This document shows positions 16,998 through 25,271 of a DNA stretch of 64,000 bases, in pieces; position 1 is the first letter of the stretch; each line of letters starts with the position of its first letter. The stretch comes from Qipengyuania oceanensis. Its GTDB lineage: Bacteria; Pseudomonadota; Alphaproteobacteria; Sphingomonadales; Sphingomonadaceae. The position numbers and the translations under genes were made by a program. Location of the stretch: assembly GCF_009827535.1 (NCBI RefSeq), contig NZ_WTYN01000003.1, positions 61,001 to 125,000 on the forward strand. Reading direction: 5' to 3'. The notes below the pieces were generated by a model. The model saw nothing but the letters and a program-made list of their open reading frames with translations, was not told the origin of the DNA and did no database searches.

Positions 16998-17138
16998 ACC
17001 GCCCCAGCCTACCAACACCCGGCCCAGCGCCTGCAGGAAGTTCGACCAGACCGCATTGTCGAACCGCGGCGGGCCTCGCCCCACTCGGTCCATCCCGGCG
17101 CGCAGGTCCGCCGTGACTGCGCGGGTGACGCTTAGCAT
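16998..17138 (-). pseudogene. Remnant of the 3' end of a yaiI (UPF0178) gene
   Basis: On the minus strand TRAVTADLRAGMDRVGRGPP, then FLQALGRVL, parallels the intact YaiI C-terminus (TRAIMADLRAGMDGIGGGPP, then FLQALDRVL) encoded at 19649-20104. The DNA also matches, for example GTCCATCCCGGCGCGCA in both places. The N-terminal two thirds are missing. The surrounding 16945-17283 stretch contains no other gene that I can support. Confidence 0.8.
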
Positions 17139-17283
17139 ACCTTTGGCGCTGCCGAAGCTGGTTCCGTCCAGGGGTTAACCGTCCAACCTCTCCCTCTCGC
17201 CCCGCCATCCACTGCAAGCCTTGTCCTTCGCCTCGTACGGGCGCAGTCTCTCGCCCGGTTGCCAAAGACCGAAGGGGGATTCG

Positions 17284-17776
17284 ATGAAACTGTACCTGTC
17301 ACGCCTGGCCATGACCGGCCTGGCGCTCGCCGCGATCGCCGCCGCTCCCGCAACGGCGCAAGAGCCCAAGCAAACGCTGATGCCCGAGAACGAGGAGGCG
17401 CGCGCCTTCCAGCAGGAGGTCGGCTATTCCGACGCGGTCATCCACGGCGACACGATCTACCTGTCGGGCGTGGTCGCCGGCCCGGCGCCGGGCGACGAGG
17501 GAATGCAGCCGGCCTTCACCCGCGCATTCGAGCACCTGACCCGCACGCTCGAACGGCTCGGCGCGACCTGGGACGACGTGCTGGTGTGACACTTTCCACA
17601 ACGGGCCGATGGGGCCGCAGCTGGACGCACTGGTCCCGGTCAAGAACCGCTACATCACCGCGCCATTCCCGGCATGGACGGCGGTTGGCGTGACCGAGCT
17701 GTACGAGCCGACCGCGCTGGTCGAGATCCGGCTGACGGTCCGCAATCCGGTCGCCGGGCACGCCGCAGGACACTAG
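17284..17776 (+). pseudogene. RidA-family protein with signal peptide, broken by a frameshift
   Basis: The first part (17284-17589) encodes a signal peptide (LAMTGLALAAIAAAPATAQ) and the N-terminal half of a RidA/YjgF domain: GYSDAVIHGDTIYLSGVVAG, then AFEHLTRTLERLGATWDDVL, ending in a TGA. The rest continues in another frame from 17591 as TFHNGPMGPQLDALVPVKNR, then APFPAWTAVGVTELYEPTAL, ending in TAG at 17774. A one-base change near 17588 rejoins them. RidA proteins deaminate reactive enamines/imines; exported relatives are less understood. This is either a real pseudogene or a sequencing error. It lies beside the defence insertion. Confidence 0.8.
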
Positions 17777-17901
17777 CCCCCGGGGTTTGCGAAACCTGCG
17801 GCCGGATGTCGGCGATCGCGGATGTGTCATGCCGTCCGGAGCGGAGTGGGCCGTCCGGAACAACCCATCATTTGATACGTTGTTTCGGCAATGGATCAGT
17901 C

Positions 17902-17931
17902 GGCGTCGTGAGCAAAATCACGGCGCCTTTT
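17902..17931 (+). terminator. Intrinsic terminator-like hairpin
   Basis: GGCGTCGTGA (17902-17911) pairs with TCACGGCGCC (17918-17927) through one T-G wobble, around the loop GCAAAA, followed by TTTT. It fits termination after the RidA-like gene. It lies only 46 bp before the fasciclin ATG, so it could also act in that gene's leader. Confidence 0.65.
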
Positions 17932-17976
17932 GACTGGCCACGCATCCAACCCACACCAGAAGAAAGTATCAGCGAC

Positions 17977-18558
17977 ATGAAGAAGTTCACGATTGCACTG
18001 ACCGCCACCGCCGCCGCAATGGCGCTTGCCGCCTGTTCGCAGGAAGCCGACGACACGACCCCGGTCGCAACCGAAACCGCCATGGCCGACGCCGGCACGA
18101 CGACGGACGCCGGCACGATCGTCGAAGTTGCACAGGGCAACAACGATTTCTCGACGCTGGTATCGGCCGTGACCGCTGCCGGCCTGGGCGAAACGCTGTC
18201 GGGCACCGGCCCCTACACGGTGTTCGCGCCGACCAACGCGGCCTTCGAGAAGATCCCGCAAGCCACGCGTGACGAACTGATGAGCGAAGCCGGCAAGGAA
18301 GACCTGACGGGCATCCTCACCTACCACGTCGTCGAAGGTAACACCGACGCGGCCACGCTGACGAAGGCGATCAAGGATGCCGGTGCCGACGGCTACACGC
18401 TGACCACGGTCAACGGCGCGACCCTGACCGCCATGATGGACGGCGACAACGTCGTGCTTCGCGATGCCGCCGGCAACACCGCGACCGTGACCGCCACGGA
18501 CGTCGCAGCCTCGAACGGCGTCATCCATGTCATCGATACGGTGCTGATGCCCTCGTAA
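17977..18558 (+). CDS. Fasciclin-domain lipoprotein
   Basis: 193 residues. A lipoprotein signal ends at MALAACS (Cys20). After an Ala/Thr/Asp-rich linker, the fasciclin (FAS1) domain occupies about residues 45-193, with DFSTLVSAVTAAGLGETLSG, YTVFAPTNAAFEKIP, LTYHVVEG and the closing SNGVIHVIDTVLMP. FAS1 proteins are surface or periplasmic adhesion-type proteins. The ATG at 17977 is preferred over upstream in-frame starts because it begins the signal peptide. A strong terminator follows. Confidence 0.92.
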   Translation: MKKFTIALTATAAAMALAACSQEADDTTPVATETAMADAGTTTDAGTIVEVAQGNNDFSTLVSAVTAAGLGETLSGTGPYTVFAPTNAAFEKIPQATRDELMSEAGKEDLTGILTYHVVEGNTDAATLTKAIKDAGADGYTLTTVNGATLTAMMDGDNVVLRDAAGNTATVTATDVAASNGVIHVIDTVLMPS

Positions 18559-18583
18559 GCAGGCGCACACCGCGAACGAAGAG

Positions 18584-18609
18584 GGCGGCCCGCGAGGGTC
18601 GCCTTTTTT
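18584..18609 (+). terminator. Rho-independent terminator after the fasciclin gene
   Basis: GGCGGCCC (18584-18591) pairs with GGGTCGCC (18596-18603), closed by the GNRA-type tetraloop GCGA and followed by six T (18604-18609). It lies 26 bp after the stop codon. Confidence 0.9.
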
Positions 18610-18704
18610 GTGTGCAAAGAGCACTCGTTGCGGCTGCTCGGAACGAGCGGGAGCCTGCGCCCATAGACGCTGGCCAGCGCGCTACATTGCGCCCATAGCG
18701 GCGC

Positions 18705-18878
18705 ATGGCCGATCTCTACCGCAAGAACCTTGAATCCGAACGCCGCCAGTTGTGGGCGACCTGCCGCCTGAAGGGGCTGGCGAGGGACACGCCAGAACGG
18801 CTGCGCATCGCCGAGATCGACCGGCTGCTGGCGCAACACGAGGCGAAAAAGTCCGGCTCCGAACAGGGTCGCGGCTGA
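18705..18878 (+). CDS. Small hypothetical protein
   Basis: 57 residues: MADLYRKNLESERRQLWATC, then a charged helical stretch ending in EQGRG. It is highly charged, probably one or two helices, and has no known domain. No good ribosome-binding site is visible. It stands alone between the fasciclin terminator and a membrane-protein gene, and its reading frame is intact with biased codons. Confidence 0.45.
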   Translation: MADLYRKNLESERRQLWATCRLKGLARDTPERLRIAEIDRLLAQHEAKKSGSEQGRG

Positions 18879-18972
18879 CGGGATGGGGCGGCGCGCGAGT
18901 GCCGCGATTTGCATGTGCAAGCCTCGGGGCCTATCCTCGGCCCAGGGTCGCCCTCTGGGGGAGGACCTAACC

Positions 18973-19362
18973 ATGCTTGGAAAATACACCTATCTGCAGG
19001 TCGCACTGGTCGTATTCGGCGTCATATTCTGCCTGATCTATCCACTCGCGCTGGTCTGGCCGGCGGGCTGGATCTGGCATGACGGCGCGCCGCTGAGCAA
19101 CAATTACTACGCCATGATCCTGGGGGTCTACGCGACGCTCGGCATCTTCCTGATCCGGGCATCGGTACAGCCTTCGGCGCATCGATCGCTGATTTCCTTC
19201 ACCATCTGGTCGAGCGTGGTTCACGCCCTCGTGATGGCGGTCCAGGCTTTCCAGCAACCCATGCACGGCGGACACCTCTTGGGCGACGTGCCGGCACTGT
19301 TGCTGGTGGCCGTTGTCCTTGGCGTGCTGCAAAGCCGCAGCGCCGAGGCCGCTACCGCCTGA
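18973..19362 (+). CDS. Small integral membrane protein (DUF6632-like)
   Basis: 129 residues with four hydrophobic segments: residues 8-30 (VALVVFGVIFCLIYPLALVW), 45-63, 75-95 and 105-122 (PALLLVAVVLGVL). It carries the pattern NYYAMILGVYATLGIFLI and SLISFTIWSSVVHALVMA seen in small DUF6632-type membrane proteins. Function is unknown. The ATG at 18973 follows a GGGAGGA ribosome-binding site. Confidence 0.7.
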   Translation: MLGKYTYLQVALVVFGVIFCLIYPLALVWPAGWIWHDGAPLSNNYYAMILGVYATLGIFLIRASVQPSAHRSLISFTIWSSVVHALVMAVQAFQQPMHGGHLLGDVPALLLVAVVLGVLQSRSAEAATA

Positions 19363-19429
19363 GCGCGGGCGCGGTTCGAGGCAACGGTGCGACTGGCGCT
19401 CGCGCAGAAGAGCGCCAGTCGGTCGACCC

Positions 19430-19561
19430 TTACGAGTTCTTCATGTTCTCAAGGCCCCTGATGGCACCGGGCTTGATGCTGGGCTGGGAGGCGTTGGTCT
19501 TGACCTTTTCCTTCTTGGGTTTGCGCGCTTCGCGGCTCTTCTTCTGTTGGCCCTTGGCCAT
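19430..19561 (-). CDS. Small basic conserved protein
   Basis: 43 residues, MAKGQQKKSREARKPKKEKV followed by a short tail with IKPGAIRGLENMKNS. It is very lysine-rich and looks disordered. Short proteins with this MAKGQQ-KKSREA start recur in sphingomonads, from memory; function unknown. It lies upstream of nothing on its strand and next to yaiI. Confidence 0.6.
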   Translation of the reverse strand: MAKGQQKKSREARKPKKEKVKTNASQPSIKPGAIRGLENMKNS

Positions 19562-19648
19562 GGCGGTTCCAATCGGGGACGGGATGCCCCGCCGCACCCT
19601 AGGCCCGATGGCGGGCAAGCCTTGCATGAAATCGACCGCGGCTGCCGC

Positions 19649-20104
19649 TCAGCGCGTCATGGCAGTGAGCACCCGGTCCAGCGCCTGCAGGAATCGCGAG
19701 CGGTCGGCCTTTGAGAAGGGCGGGGGGCCGCCGCCGATCCCGTCCATCCCGGCGCGCAAGTCCGCCATGATCGCGCGCGTGGCGATCGCGCTGCCGATGC
19801 TCGCCGCGTCGAACGGCTTGCCATTGTGGGCTATCACCGTCGCGCCCGCTTTCAGGCAGCGCTCGGCCAGCAATATGTCGCCGGTGACGACCACGGTGTG
19901 CGGGCCTGCGTTATCGGCGATCCAGTCGTCCGCCGCATCAAAGCTGTCCGATACGACGACACGCTTCACACGATCGCTCACCGGCACGCGGAACGGGCTT
20001 TTGCTGACAACCCGCACGGGCGCCTTGAACCGCTCGGCAACGCGGTAGATTTCGTCCTTCACCGGGCAGGCGTCGGCGTCGACCAGGATCATGGGTGCGT
20101 CCAT
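19649..20104 (-). CDS. yaiI: YaiI/YqxD family (UPF0178) protein
   Basis: 151 residues, full length. A PIN-like fold is suggested by the N-terminal MILVDADACPVKDEIYRVAE and VVTGDILLAERCLKAGATVI acidic motifs, with the family tail ADLRAGMDGIGGGPPPFSK. Function is not established, though the fold suggests a nuclease. A truncated second copy of its C-terminus lies at 16998-17138, on the same strand. Confidence 0.92.
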   Translation of the reverse strand: MDAPMILVDADACPVKDEIYRVAERFKAPVRVVSKSPFRVPVSDRVKRVVVSDSFDAADDWIADNAGPHTVVVTGDILLAERCLKAGATVIAHNGKPFDAASIGSAIATRAIMADLRAGMDGIGGGPPPFSKADRSRFLQALDRVLTAMTR

Positions 20105-20228
20105 CGGGACACGTTAGCCCAACGGGTGGGGCTGGGGCCAGCGGGATGGCGATTTGCTCGGGCACCTTGTGTCGCATCGCTGGTTGTTGCAGTGCAGCAT
20201 CACATCCCAGATCCGGAAGGGACCCTTC

Positions 20229-20549
20229 ATGAAAACCACCTCGCTCACACCCAGACTCCCGCTGCCCGATGCCGCGAACTGGCCACGCCTCGCGCTCGAC
20301 ACCTGGCTGCTCTCGCTCGAGGCGAGCCAGGTCATCTGGCTGCGGAGCCTGCGCTTGATGGCAGGTGGCAAGGGTGCCGAGACCGAGGCCCAGCGCATGG
20401 TGACCGAGAAGCTAGTCGCCAACATGATGCTTTGGCCCACGATCATGGCTGGCGGTTTCTCGCAGTCCGCCGAGCAGGTGGGAGCGCGGGCGCTCGAACA
20501 TTATGCCGCACCCGTGCGCGCCAATCGCCGCCGCCTTTCGCGTCGCTGA
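20229..20549 (+). CDS. Hypothetical protein
   Basis: 106 residues, starting MKTTSLTPRLPLPDAANWPR. The middle contains a long amphipathic helix (LALDTWLLSLEASQVIWLRS) and a KLVANMMLWPTIMAGG segment, with a basic C-terminus (RANRRRLSRR). The shape recalls small phasin-like or polymer-associated proteins, but no motif supports this. It has no signal peptide. Confidence 0.6.
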   Translation: MKTTSLTPRLPLPDAANWPRLALDTWLLSLEASQVIWLRSLRLMAGGKGAETEAQRMVTEKLVANMMLWPTIMAGGFSQSAEQVGARALEHYAAPVRANRRRLSRR

Positions 20550-20610
20550 GGCACTTTCGGGGAACACGCCGGAATCCCCGCCCGTTGATCTCCTGACAAG
20601 GAGAATCAAC

Positions 20611-20814
20611 GTGGCGAAGAATACCGGAGACGATCATCGCAAGGGCTCGGTCGACGACCGCACGCAGGTGAAGAACCCCGCGACCGGCCACTGGATCAAG
20701 CGCAACCGCGAGGAAGGCTCGGGCAAGGCCGGGCAATTCATGGACGTGAAGTCCGACGGAGAACCGTTCAAGGGCGTCGCGAAGGAGCCCGACGGCCGCA
20801 GGCGCCCGGATTAA
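20611..20814 (+). CDS. Small hydrophilic conserved protein
   Basis: 67 residues from a GTG at 20611, preceded by AAGGAG. The sequence has KNPATGHWIKRNREEGSGKA and GEPFKGVAKEPDGRR, a charged glycine-rich composition like small stress-associated proteins. Function is unknown. The longer upstream frame is rejected since the GTG has a near-perfect ribosome-binding site. Confidence 0.65.
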   Translation: MAKNTGDDHRKGSVDDRTQVKNPATGHWIKRNREEGSGKAGQFMDVKSDGEPFKGVAKEPDGRRRPD

Positions 20815-20954
20815 GTTGCATTGCCGGACATCACGTTAGCAATGATTCTGGCAACGCTGTAGGTCGTCATCGGCGCAAAACCGCGAGCAATCGGGGAAAC
20901 AGCGGCGCTTCGGGACGTTGGTCATACAAGATCAACAGGCGAGAGGAGCATCCT

Positions 20955-21299
20955 ATGCAGGTCCAGTTCAATTCCGACAGCTCGGTGATGGGCACGGCGA
21001 ACGTCGCCGAGCGGATCGAGGCGATGGTGCGCGAGAAGCTTGCCCGGTTCGAGAGCAAGCTGACCCGGGTCGAAATTCACGTGCGCGACGAGAACGGCTC
21101 CAAGCACGGCGCCGACGACAAGTCCTGCACGATCGAGGCACGGCCCGCCGGAGGCAGGGCGATCGGCGTCACGGAAAAGTCCGATACCGTCGATGCAGCG
21201 GCGCGGAAGGCAGCGAACACGCTTGCCCAGAGACTGCAGAAGGTTCTCGACAAGTCGCATCGACACGACCACGATCAGCGTCCTGAGAAGGCACTCTAG
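20955..21299 (+). CDS. HPF/RaiA family ribosome-associated protein
   Basis: 114 residues. The HPF/YfiA fold is suggested by VQFNSDSSVMGTANVAERIE, EKLARFESKLTRVEIHVRDE and ASARKAANTLAQRL-like helix 2 (DAAARKAANTLAQRLQKVLD). These proteins bind the ribosomal decoding region and inactivate or dimerise ribosomes in stationary phase. It is the short form without the long-HPF C-terminal domain; the tail is His/Asp-rich. It ends 18 bp before the EthD gene. Confidence 0.8.
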   Translation: MQVQFNSDSSVMGTANVAERIEAMVREKLARFESKLTRVEIHVRDENGSKHGADDKSCTIEARPAGGRAIGVTEKSDTVDAAARKAANTLAQRLQKVLDKSHRHDHDQRPEKAL

Positions 21300-21317
21300 A
21301 TCGACGCGGAGGGCGCG

Positions 21318-21698
21318 ATGCTCAAGCTGACCTATTGCCTGCACCGGCTTCCCGGGATGAGCAGGGCCGAATTCCAACGTTATTGGCGCGAAGTTCATGC
21401 CCCGCTGGTCGCAGAGGCCGGGCCGCACCTCGGCGTTGCGCGCTATGTCCAGAGCCACACGGAAGATCACCCGGTTACCGAGGCTACGGCTTCAGGACGC
21501 GGGATCCCGACAGGTGATGGCGAGGATTACGACGGCGTGGCCGAGCTATGGTTCGAAGACGACGCGCTCGGCAATCCCGGGCCGGAGTTCGAGAAGCACG
21601 CGCACATCCTGGCCGAGGACGAAGCCAACTTCATCGACTTTGCCCGCAGCCGGATATTCATGACCCGCGAAAACGTGGTGATCGCGGGCCATGACTGA
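21318..21698 (+). CDS. EthD domain-containing protein
   Basis: 126 residues. The ferredoxin-like EthD domain is seen in LTYCLHRLPGMSRAEFQRYW with the conserved H in REVHAPLVAEAGP, and in the second half YDGVAELWFEDDALGNPGPE. EthD proteins take part in degradation pathways, but most members lack a known reaction. It may be co-transcribed with the HPF gene. Confidence 0.85.
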   Translation: MLKLTYCLHRLPGMSRAEFQRYWREVHAPLVAEAGPHLGVARYVQSHTEDHPVTEATASGRGIPTGDGEDYDGVAELWFEDDALGNPGPEFEKHAHILAEDEANFIDFARSRIFMTRENVVIAGHD

Positions 21699-21721
21699 CG
21701 GGTTGCAGCTAGGGCAATCCC

Positions 21722-22141
21722 TCAGGGCGTGATTTCGCCTTCCTCGCGGCCTTCCCACCAGTCGATGCGCGCGGGCGACACCTCGATGAGGATCAGCCCT
21801 TCGGTGTCGAGGCCTTTTTCGAACCACTTTTCGAGGTCGGGGACCCAGTGTTTTTCCAGCGTCGCGCGGTCGCGGTGCAGCTTGCCGGTGCCCTGGACGG
21901 CGCAATAGAATTCGCCGCTCGAATAGGTCGCGCCGCACTGGTCGGAGGCCTTGAGATCATCGTCGATTCGGCCATCGTCGGTCGCGAAGTGATAGGTGGT
22001 GCCGTCTTCGGCGCTGACATCCTTGTTGTTCGACATCGGGCGTGCGGCGATCGCGCCCTCGCTGCCGGTTTTGGTGATCAGCATCGCGACGTCGATGCTC
22101 TTGAGCTTCTTCGCAATGTCGGAAAGCGTACGGTCGGCCAT
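21722..22141 (-). CDS. Pyridoxamine 5'-phosphate oxidase family (general stress protein 26-like)
   Basis: 139 residues. The split-barrel flavin fold is suggested by KLKSIDVAMLITKTGSEGAI, AARPMSNNKD and a C-terminal LILIEVSPARIDWWEG. This branch (COG3871) is called general stress protein 26 and usually binds FMN or a deazaflavin without oxidising pyridoxamine. The start is taken at MADRTLSDI; the longer open frame to 22519 overlaps the divergent promoter and is rejected. Confidence 0.85.
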   Translation of the reverse strand: MADRTLSDIAKKLKSIDVAMLITKTGSEGAIAARPMSNNKDVSAEDGTTYHFATDDGRIDDDLKASDQCGATYSSGEFYCAVQGTGKLHRDRATLEKHWVPDLEKWFEKGLDTEGLILIEVSPARIDWWEGREEGEITP

Positions 22142-22267
22142 TGGGTGTCCTCTGGTGGTTTCGGGGGGTGTGAGATCAAACGAGCAAGCGGCGCGAAGGT
22201 GCCATCGAAAGAGGCAGCTTGTGCGGCGGGCTGCGGTCGATAGACTGCGGTGCAAAGGAGAGGATCG

Positions 22268-22723
22268 ATGAGCGAGACGGCACAGAAACCCGTATACCGC
22301 GTACCCTTTGTCGAGCGCACCGGGATGAAGAAACTCGAGGAGCGCCGCGGCTATTCCAGGCTGCTGATGCCGCTCGAGCCGAACGCCAACCACGTCGACG
22401 TGATGTACATGGGCGCGTTCACCGTCCTGGCCGAGGCGGTAGCGGCCGGCCCGGGCATCTCGATCCTCGACACGGCAAAGTACTTCCCGATCATCAAGGA
22501 CATTTACGTCGACTTCCACCGCATGGCGGCGAGCGACGTGACGGCGGAATTTTCGCTGTCGGAAGACGAAATCGCTGCGCTACTTGCCGATCTCGAAACG
22601 AAGGGCCGGGCCACTTACGTGGCGGAGGTTCCGATGCTGGACGACGGCGGGACCGTGGTCGCGACGGGCAAGGTGACGGTCAAGCTGCTGTCCCACAACT
22701 GGCCGCCGAAGGATGTCGGTTGA
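22268..22723 (+). CDS. Hotdog-fold thioesterase-like protein (DUF4442/PaaI-like)
   Basis: 151 residues. NHVDVMYMGAFTVLAEAVAA carries the hotdog helix seen in the DUF4442/YiiD_C group, and AEVPMLDDGGTVVATGKVTV is a typical last strand pair. Such proteins hydrolyse acyl-CoA thioesters. The AGGAGAGGATCG ribosome-binding site fixes the ATG at 22268. The next ATG, of the alpha/beta hydrolase, directly follows this stop codon, so the two are coupled. Confidence 0.75.
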   Translation: MSETAQKPVYRVPFVERTGMKKLEERRGYSRLLMPLEPNANHVDVMYMGAFTVLAEAVAAGPGISILDTAKYFPIIKDIYVDFHRMAASDVTAEFSLSEDEIAALLADLETKGRATYVAEVPMLDDGGTVVATGKVTVKLLSHNWPPKDVG

Positions 22724-23629
22724 ATGGCGAGCCTTCGCGCCAGACTGATCAATTTCGCCCTGCCGCTGATGGGCATCAAGCGGTTCTTCTCGCAGCCCGG
22801 CAAGCTGGACGAGCGGATTGCGAAGATGCGCAGGCAGGCGTCTCCGCGGCCGGGGAAGAAGGCGCACGACAGCTTCGACATCAGCGAGGACGCGGCACGC
22901 GGTTTCGATGTCGTGACGATCGCGCCGAAGGCCGGGGTGAAGCCCGGAGCCCCGCAGCTCCTCTACCTGCACGGCGGCGGCTACGTCATGGACATAGCCG
23001 CGGTGCACTGGAGCGCGATTCTCGGCCTGTGCGAGCGACTGGGCGCGGTCGCGACAGTCCCGATCTATCCGCTCGCACCCGAACACAAGGCGAGCGAGAC
23101 GCTGGCCGCGATGCGCGACATCTATGACGAGCTGGCAGAGCAGCACGGTGCACGAAACGTGACCGTGATGGGTGACAGTGCGGGCGGCGGCATGGCGCTG
23201 GCACTGGCGCAGATGCTCAAAGCCGATGGCAACGCGCTGCCCGGACGGCTGGTCCTGTTCTCGCCCTGGCTCGATGCGACGGGCAAGGATCCGGGTCAGC
23301 AGGCCGTGCAGGCTCGCGACAAGATGCTGTCGGTCAACGGCCTGGAGGCCTGCGCAGCAATGTACGGCGGCGACCTTGCAAATGCGGACCCGAGGATCAG
23401 CCCCTTGTTCGGAGAACTTGGCGGTCTTCCGCCGATGGCCATTTTTGCCGGCACGCGCGACCTGCTCGTGTCCGATTCGCGCCGCCTCGTGAAAAATCTC
23501 GATGCGATCGGCGAGAAGTCATACGAGTTTCACGAGTATCCCGACATGTTCCATGTCTGGATGCTGTTCCCCGTGCCGGAAGCGAAGCAGGCCCTCGACC
23601 AGGCTGCCGCGTTCATCCGGTCGCATTGA
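22724..23629 (+). CDS. Alpha/beta hydrolase of the hormone-sensitive-lipase family
   Basis: 301 residues. The HSL oxyanion motif HGGGYVMD, nucleophile elbow GDSAGGG (Ser in the GDSAG box) and the acid/base residues in RDLLVSDSRR and FHVWMLF are present. These are esterases for short-chain acyl esters. No signal peptide. It is translationally coupled to the upstream thioesterase-like gene, so together they may process an acyl-ester or acyl-CoA substrate (inference). Confidence 0.9.
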   Translation: MASLRARLINFALPLMGIKRFFSQPGKLDERIAKMRRQASPRPGKKAHDSFDISEDAARGFDVVTIAPKAGVKPGAPQLLYLHGGGYVMDIAAVHWSAILGLCERLGAVATVPIYPLAPEHKASETLAAMRDIYDELAEQHGARNVTVMGDSAGGGMALALAQMLKADGNALPGRLVLFSPWLDATGKDPGQQAVQARDKMLSVNGLEACAAMYGGDLANADPRISPLFGELGGLPPMAIFAGTRDLLVSDSRRLVKNLDAIGEKSYEFHEYPDMFHVWMLFPVPEAKQALDQAAAFIRSH

Positions 23630-23647
23630 CGAAAGCAGGAGACGACG

Positions 23648-24052
23648 ATGGGACAGACCGGAAAATGCCTTTGCGGCGCGATCAGTTACGAGGCGCAGGC
23701 CGAGCCGCTGATGACGCTGACCTGCCATTGCAAGAACTGCCAGCGGCAGGCCGGTAGCGCGTTGTCGGTCATCGTCGGCTATCCCAAGGGAACGGTCGCG
23801 ATCGAAGGGTCGCCGAAGACGTACGACGACGAGGGCGACAGCGGGCACGCCGTCCATCGCCAGTTTTGCGATAATTGCGGCTCACCCTTGTTCACGCTGG
23901 CAGAGAGCGCCCCGGAGATGATCTTCATCAAAGCCGGTACTTTCGACGACACCAGCTGGCTGCAGCCCTCGGCCCATTGCTGGACCAACAGCGCGCAGCC
24001 GTGGATCGAGATGGGGGACATCCCGCAGCTGGAAGGCAATCCGGGTGCGTGA
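23648..24052 (+). CDS. GFA family (CENP-V/Gfa-like) zinc protein
   Basis: 134 residues. The zinc ligands lie in KCLCGAISY, LTCHCKNCQRQAGSA and FCDNCGSPLF, the typical CxCG, CHCxxC and CxxCG pattern. The family is named after glutathione-dependent formaldehyde-activating enzyme, but activity of most members is unproven. The stop codon overlaps the GTG of the following lipoprotein gene. Confidence 0.92.
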   Translation: MGQTGKCLCGAISYEAQAEPLMTLTCHCKNCQRQAGSALSVIVGYPKGTVAIEGSPKTYDDEGDSGHAVHRQFCDNCGSPLFTLAESAPEMIFIKAGTFDDTSWLQPSAHCWTNSAQPWIEMGDIPQLEGNPGA

Positions 24053-24494
24053 TCGATCTGGCGGGCGATCGCTCGCCTTGTTTTTATTCGCCATGCTTTG
24101 CGGCTGTCAGCCGGGTGGCGGCGAGGACGGTATCGTCACCGCGGACGATGCCGAGGTGTTCGCCATGATCGGGGCCGACGAAACGGTGCGATTTACCGGG
24201 ACCGAGCCGTTCTGGGGCGGGGAGGTGCTGGGCGATCAGCTGCGGTATTCCAGCATGGAGAATCCCGACGGTACGCGGATCACCGTGGGTCGCTTCGCAG
24301 GCAACAACGGTCTCGCATATTCGGGAAAACTCGACGGACTGGCCTTCGACATGACGATCACGCCGGGCCGGTGTTCCGATGGCATGTCGGATCGAGACTA
24401 TCCGTTCGTCGTCACGCTCAAGCTGGGGGAGGAAACCCGCAGCGGCTGCGCCTGGACGGATGCCGCGCCTTTCAGCGAGAATCCGTCGCCCTAG
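24045..24494 (+). CDS. Lipoprotein, COG3650-like
   Basis: 149 residues starting at a GTG inside the end of the GFA gene. A lipoprotein signal ends at FAMLCGC. The body has VRFTGTEPFWGGEVLGDQLR and ITPGRCSDGMSDRDYPFVVT, with a conserved C-G-S pair (GRCSDGMSDR, RSGCAW) probably forming a disulphide. This resembles the uncharacterised COG3650 periplasmic family. It converges on the ion channel gene with a 2-bp gap. Confidence 0.7.
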   Translation: MRDRSGGRSLALFLFAMLCGCQPGGGEDGIVTADDAEVFAMIGADETVRFTGTEPFWGGEVLGDQLRYSSMENPDGTRITVGRFAGNNGLAYSGKLDGLAFDMTITPGRCSDGMSDRDYPFVVTLKLGEETRSGCAWTDAAPFSENPSP

Positions 24495-24496
24495 GC

Positions 24497-24925
24497 CTAG
24501 CGGCCCAGCCGCCCCATGATCGAAACGAAATAGGCGGTGCTCCATCCCATCAGCAGGATGCCGTTGATCCCTTCGATCGCGGCGATGAGCGACCATGCCT
24601 GCGCTATGCCCTCGTCGTCGTAGCCAATCGTCGAATAGGTGATGGTCGAGAAATAGACTGCCGTGCGCAAATCCGGGAGCGCGTCGAGGCCGAGGTAGAG
24701 CAGGGCGTAAGTCCAGATCTCGATGCCGTGGAGAACGAACAGGCCGAGCACGAGCATGAAGGTTGCCGTGATACCGCGTGCCGACAGGGCGCCGGTGTGC
24801 TCGGCGTGCTCGTCTCGCCGCTCGATCCGCAAAACGCGTTGCAGCCCGATGAGGCCGAAGCCGTGGAAGCCGACCGTCAACAGAACCATGACCGTCGCGA
24901 TCAGCAGTTCCGTCGCCATGCCCAT
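24497..24925 (-). CDS. Two-TM ion channel family protein
   Basis: 142 residues. Three hydrophobic segments are seen, with a pore-like segment AVYFSTITYSTIGYDDEG where potassium channels have T-x-G-Y-G; here it is TIGYD, so selectivity is uncertain. It is the last gene of a minus operon (S41 peptidase, Mpo1-like, channel), starting one base after the Mpo1-like stop. A longer paralogue is encoded at 29641-30186. Confidence 0.8.
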   Translation of the reverse strand: MGMATELLIATVMVLLTVGFHGFGLIGLQRVLRIERRDEHAEHTGALSARGITATFMLVLGLFVLHGIEIWTYALLYLGLDALPDLRTAVYFSTITYSTIGYDDEGIAQAWSLIAAIEGINGILLMGWSTAYFVSIMGRLGR

Positions 24926-25255
24926 TCAGGCCACCCCTGCCCGTTCCAGGTGCGGCCGCAGCCGTCCGGTCAGCCACAGCCACCACATGCGAAAATCGGC
25001 AGCGAGCGACCACAGGGGATAGGTGAAGGTGGCCGGGCGGTTCTTCTCGATTCCGAAATGTGCGACCCAGGCGAAGAAATACCCCGCGAACGGTAGGGCG
25101 GCGGCCAGTTCCCAGCGCCCTGTTACGAGCAGGACGACGGCGAGGCCGACGACAAGCGATGTACCGACGTAATGCAGCCCGCGCGTCTGCGGCTTGCGAT
25201 GTTCGCGGAGATAGAATGGCCAGAAGCTGGCGAAATCCTCGTAGCGTTCGGCCAT
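24926..25255 (-). CDS. Mpo1-like (DUF962) membrane protein
   Basis: 109 residues. The family pattern is [20 protein letters not shown] with HYVGTSLVV, and the second half [20 protein letters not shown], including the H..N.T.RxLH(F/Y)xG-type signature; it has two to three membrane helices. The yeast member Mpo1 is an iron-dependent dioxygenase of 2-hydroxy fatty acids. The start at MAERYEDF is chosen over an upstream frame extension. Confidence 0.85.
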   Translation of the reverse strand: MAERYEDFASFWPFYLREHRKPQTRGLHYVGTSLVVGLAVVLLVTGRWELAAALPFAGYFFAWVAHFGIEKNRPATFTYPLWSLAADFRMWWLWLTGRLRPHLERAGVA

Positions 25256-25271
25256 CCTTGCTCCCTTGTCG

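Noticed and set aside
16941..17138. A short frame read as a gene
   Set aside because: It is the truncated end of a yaiI copy and has no proper start or N-terminus.
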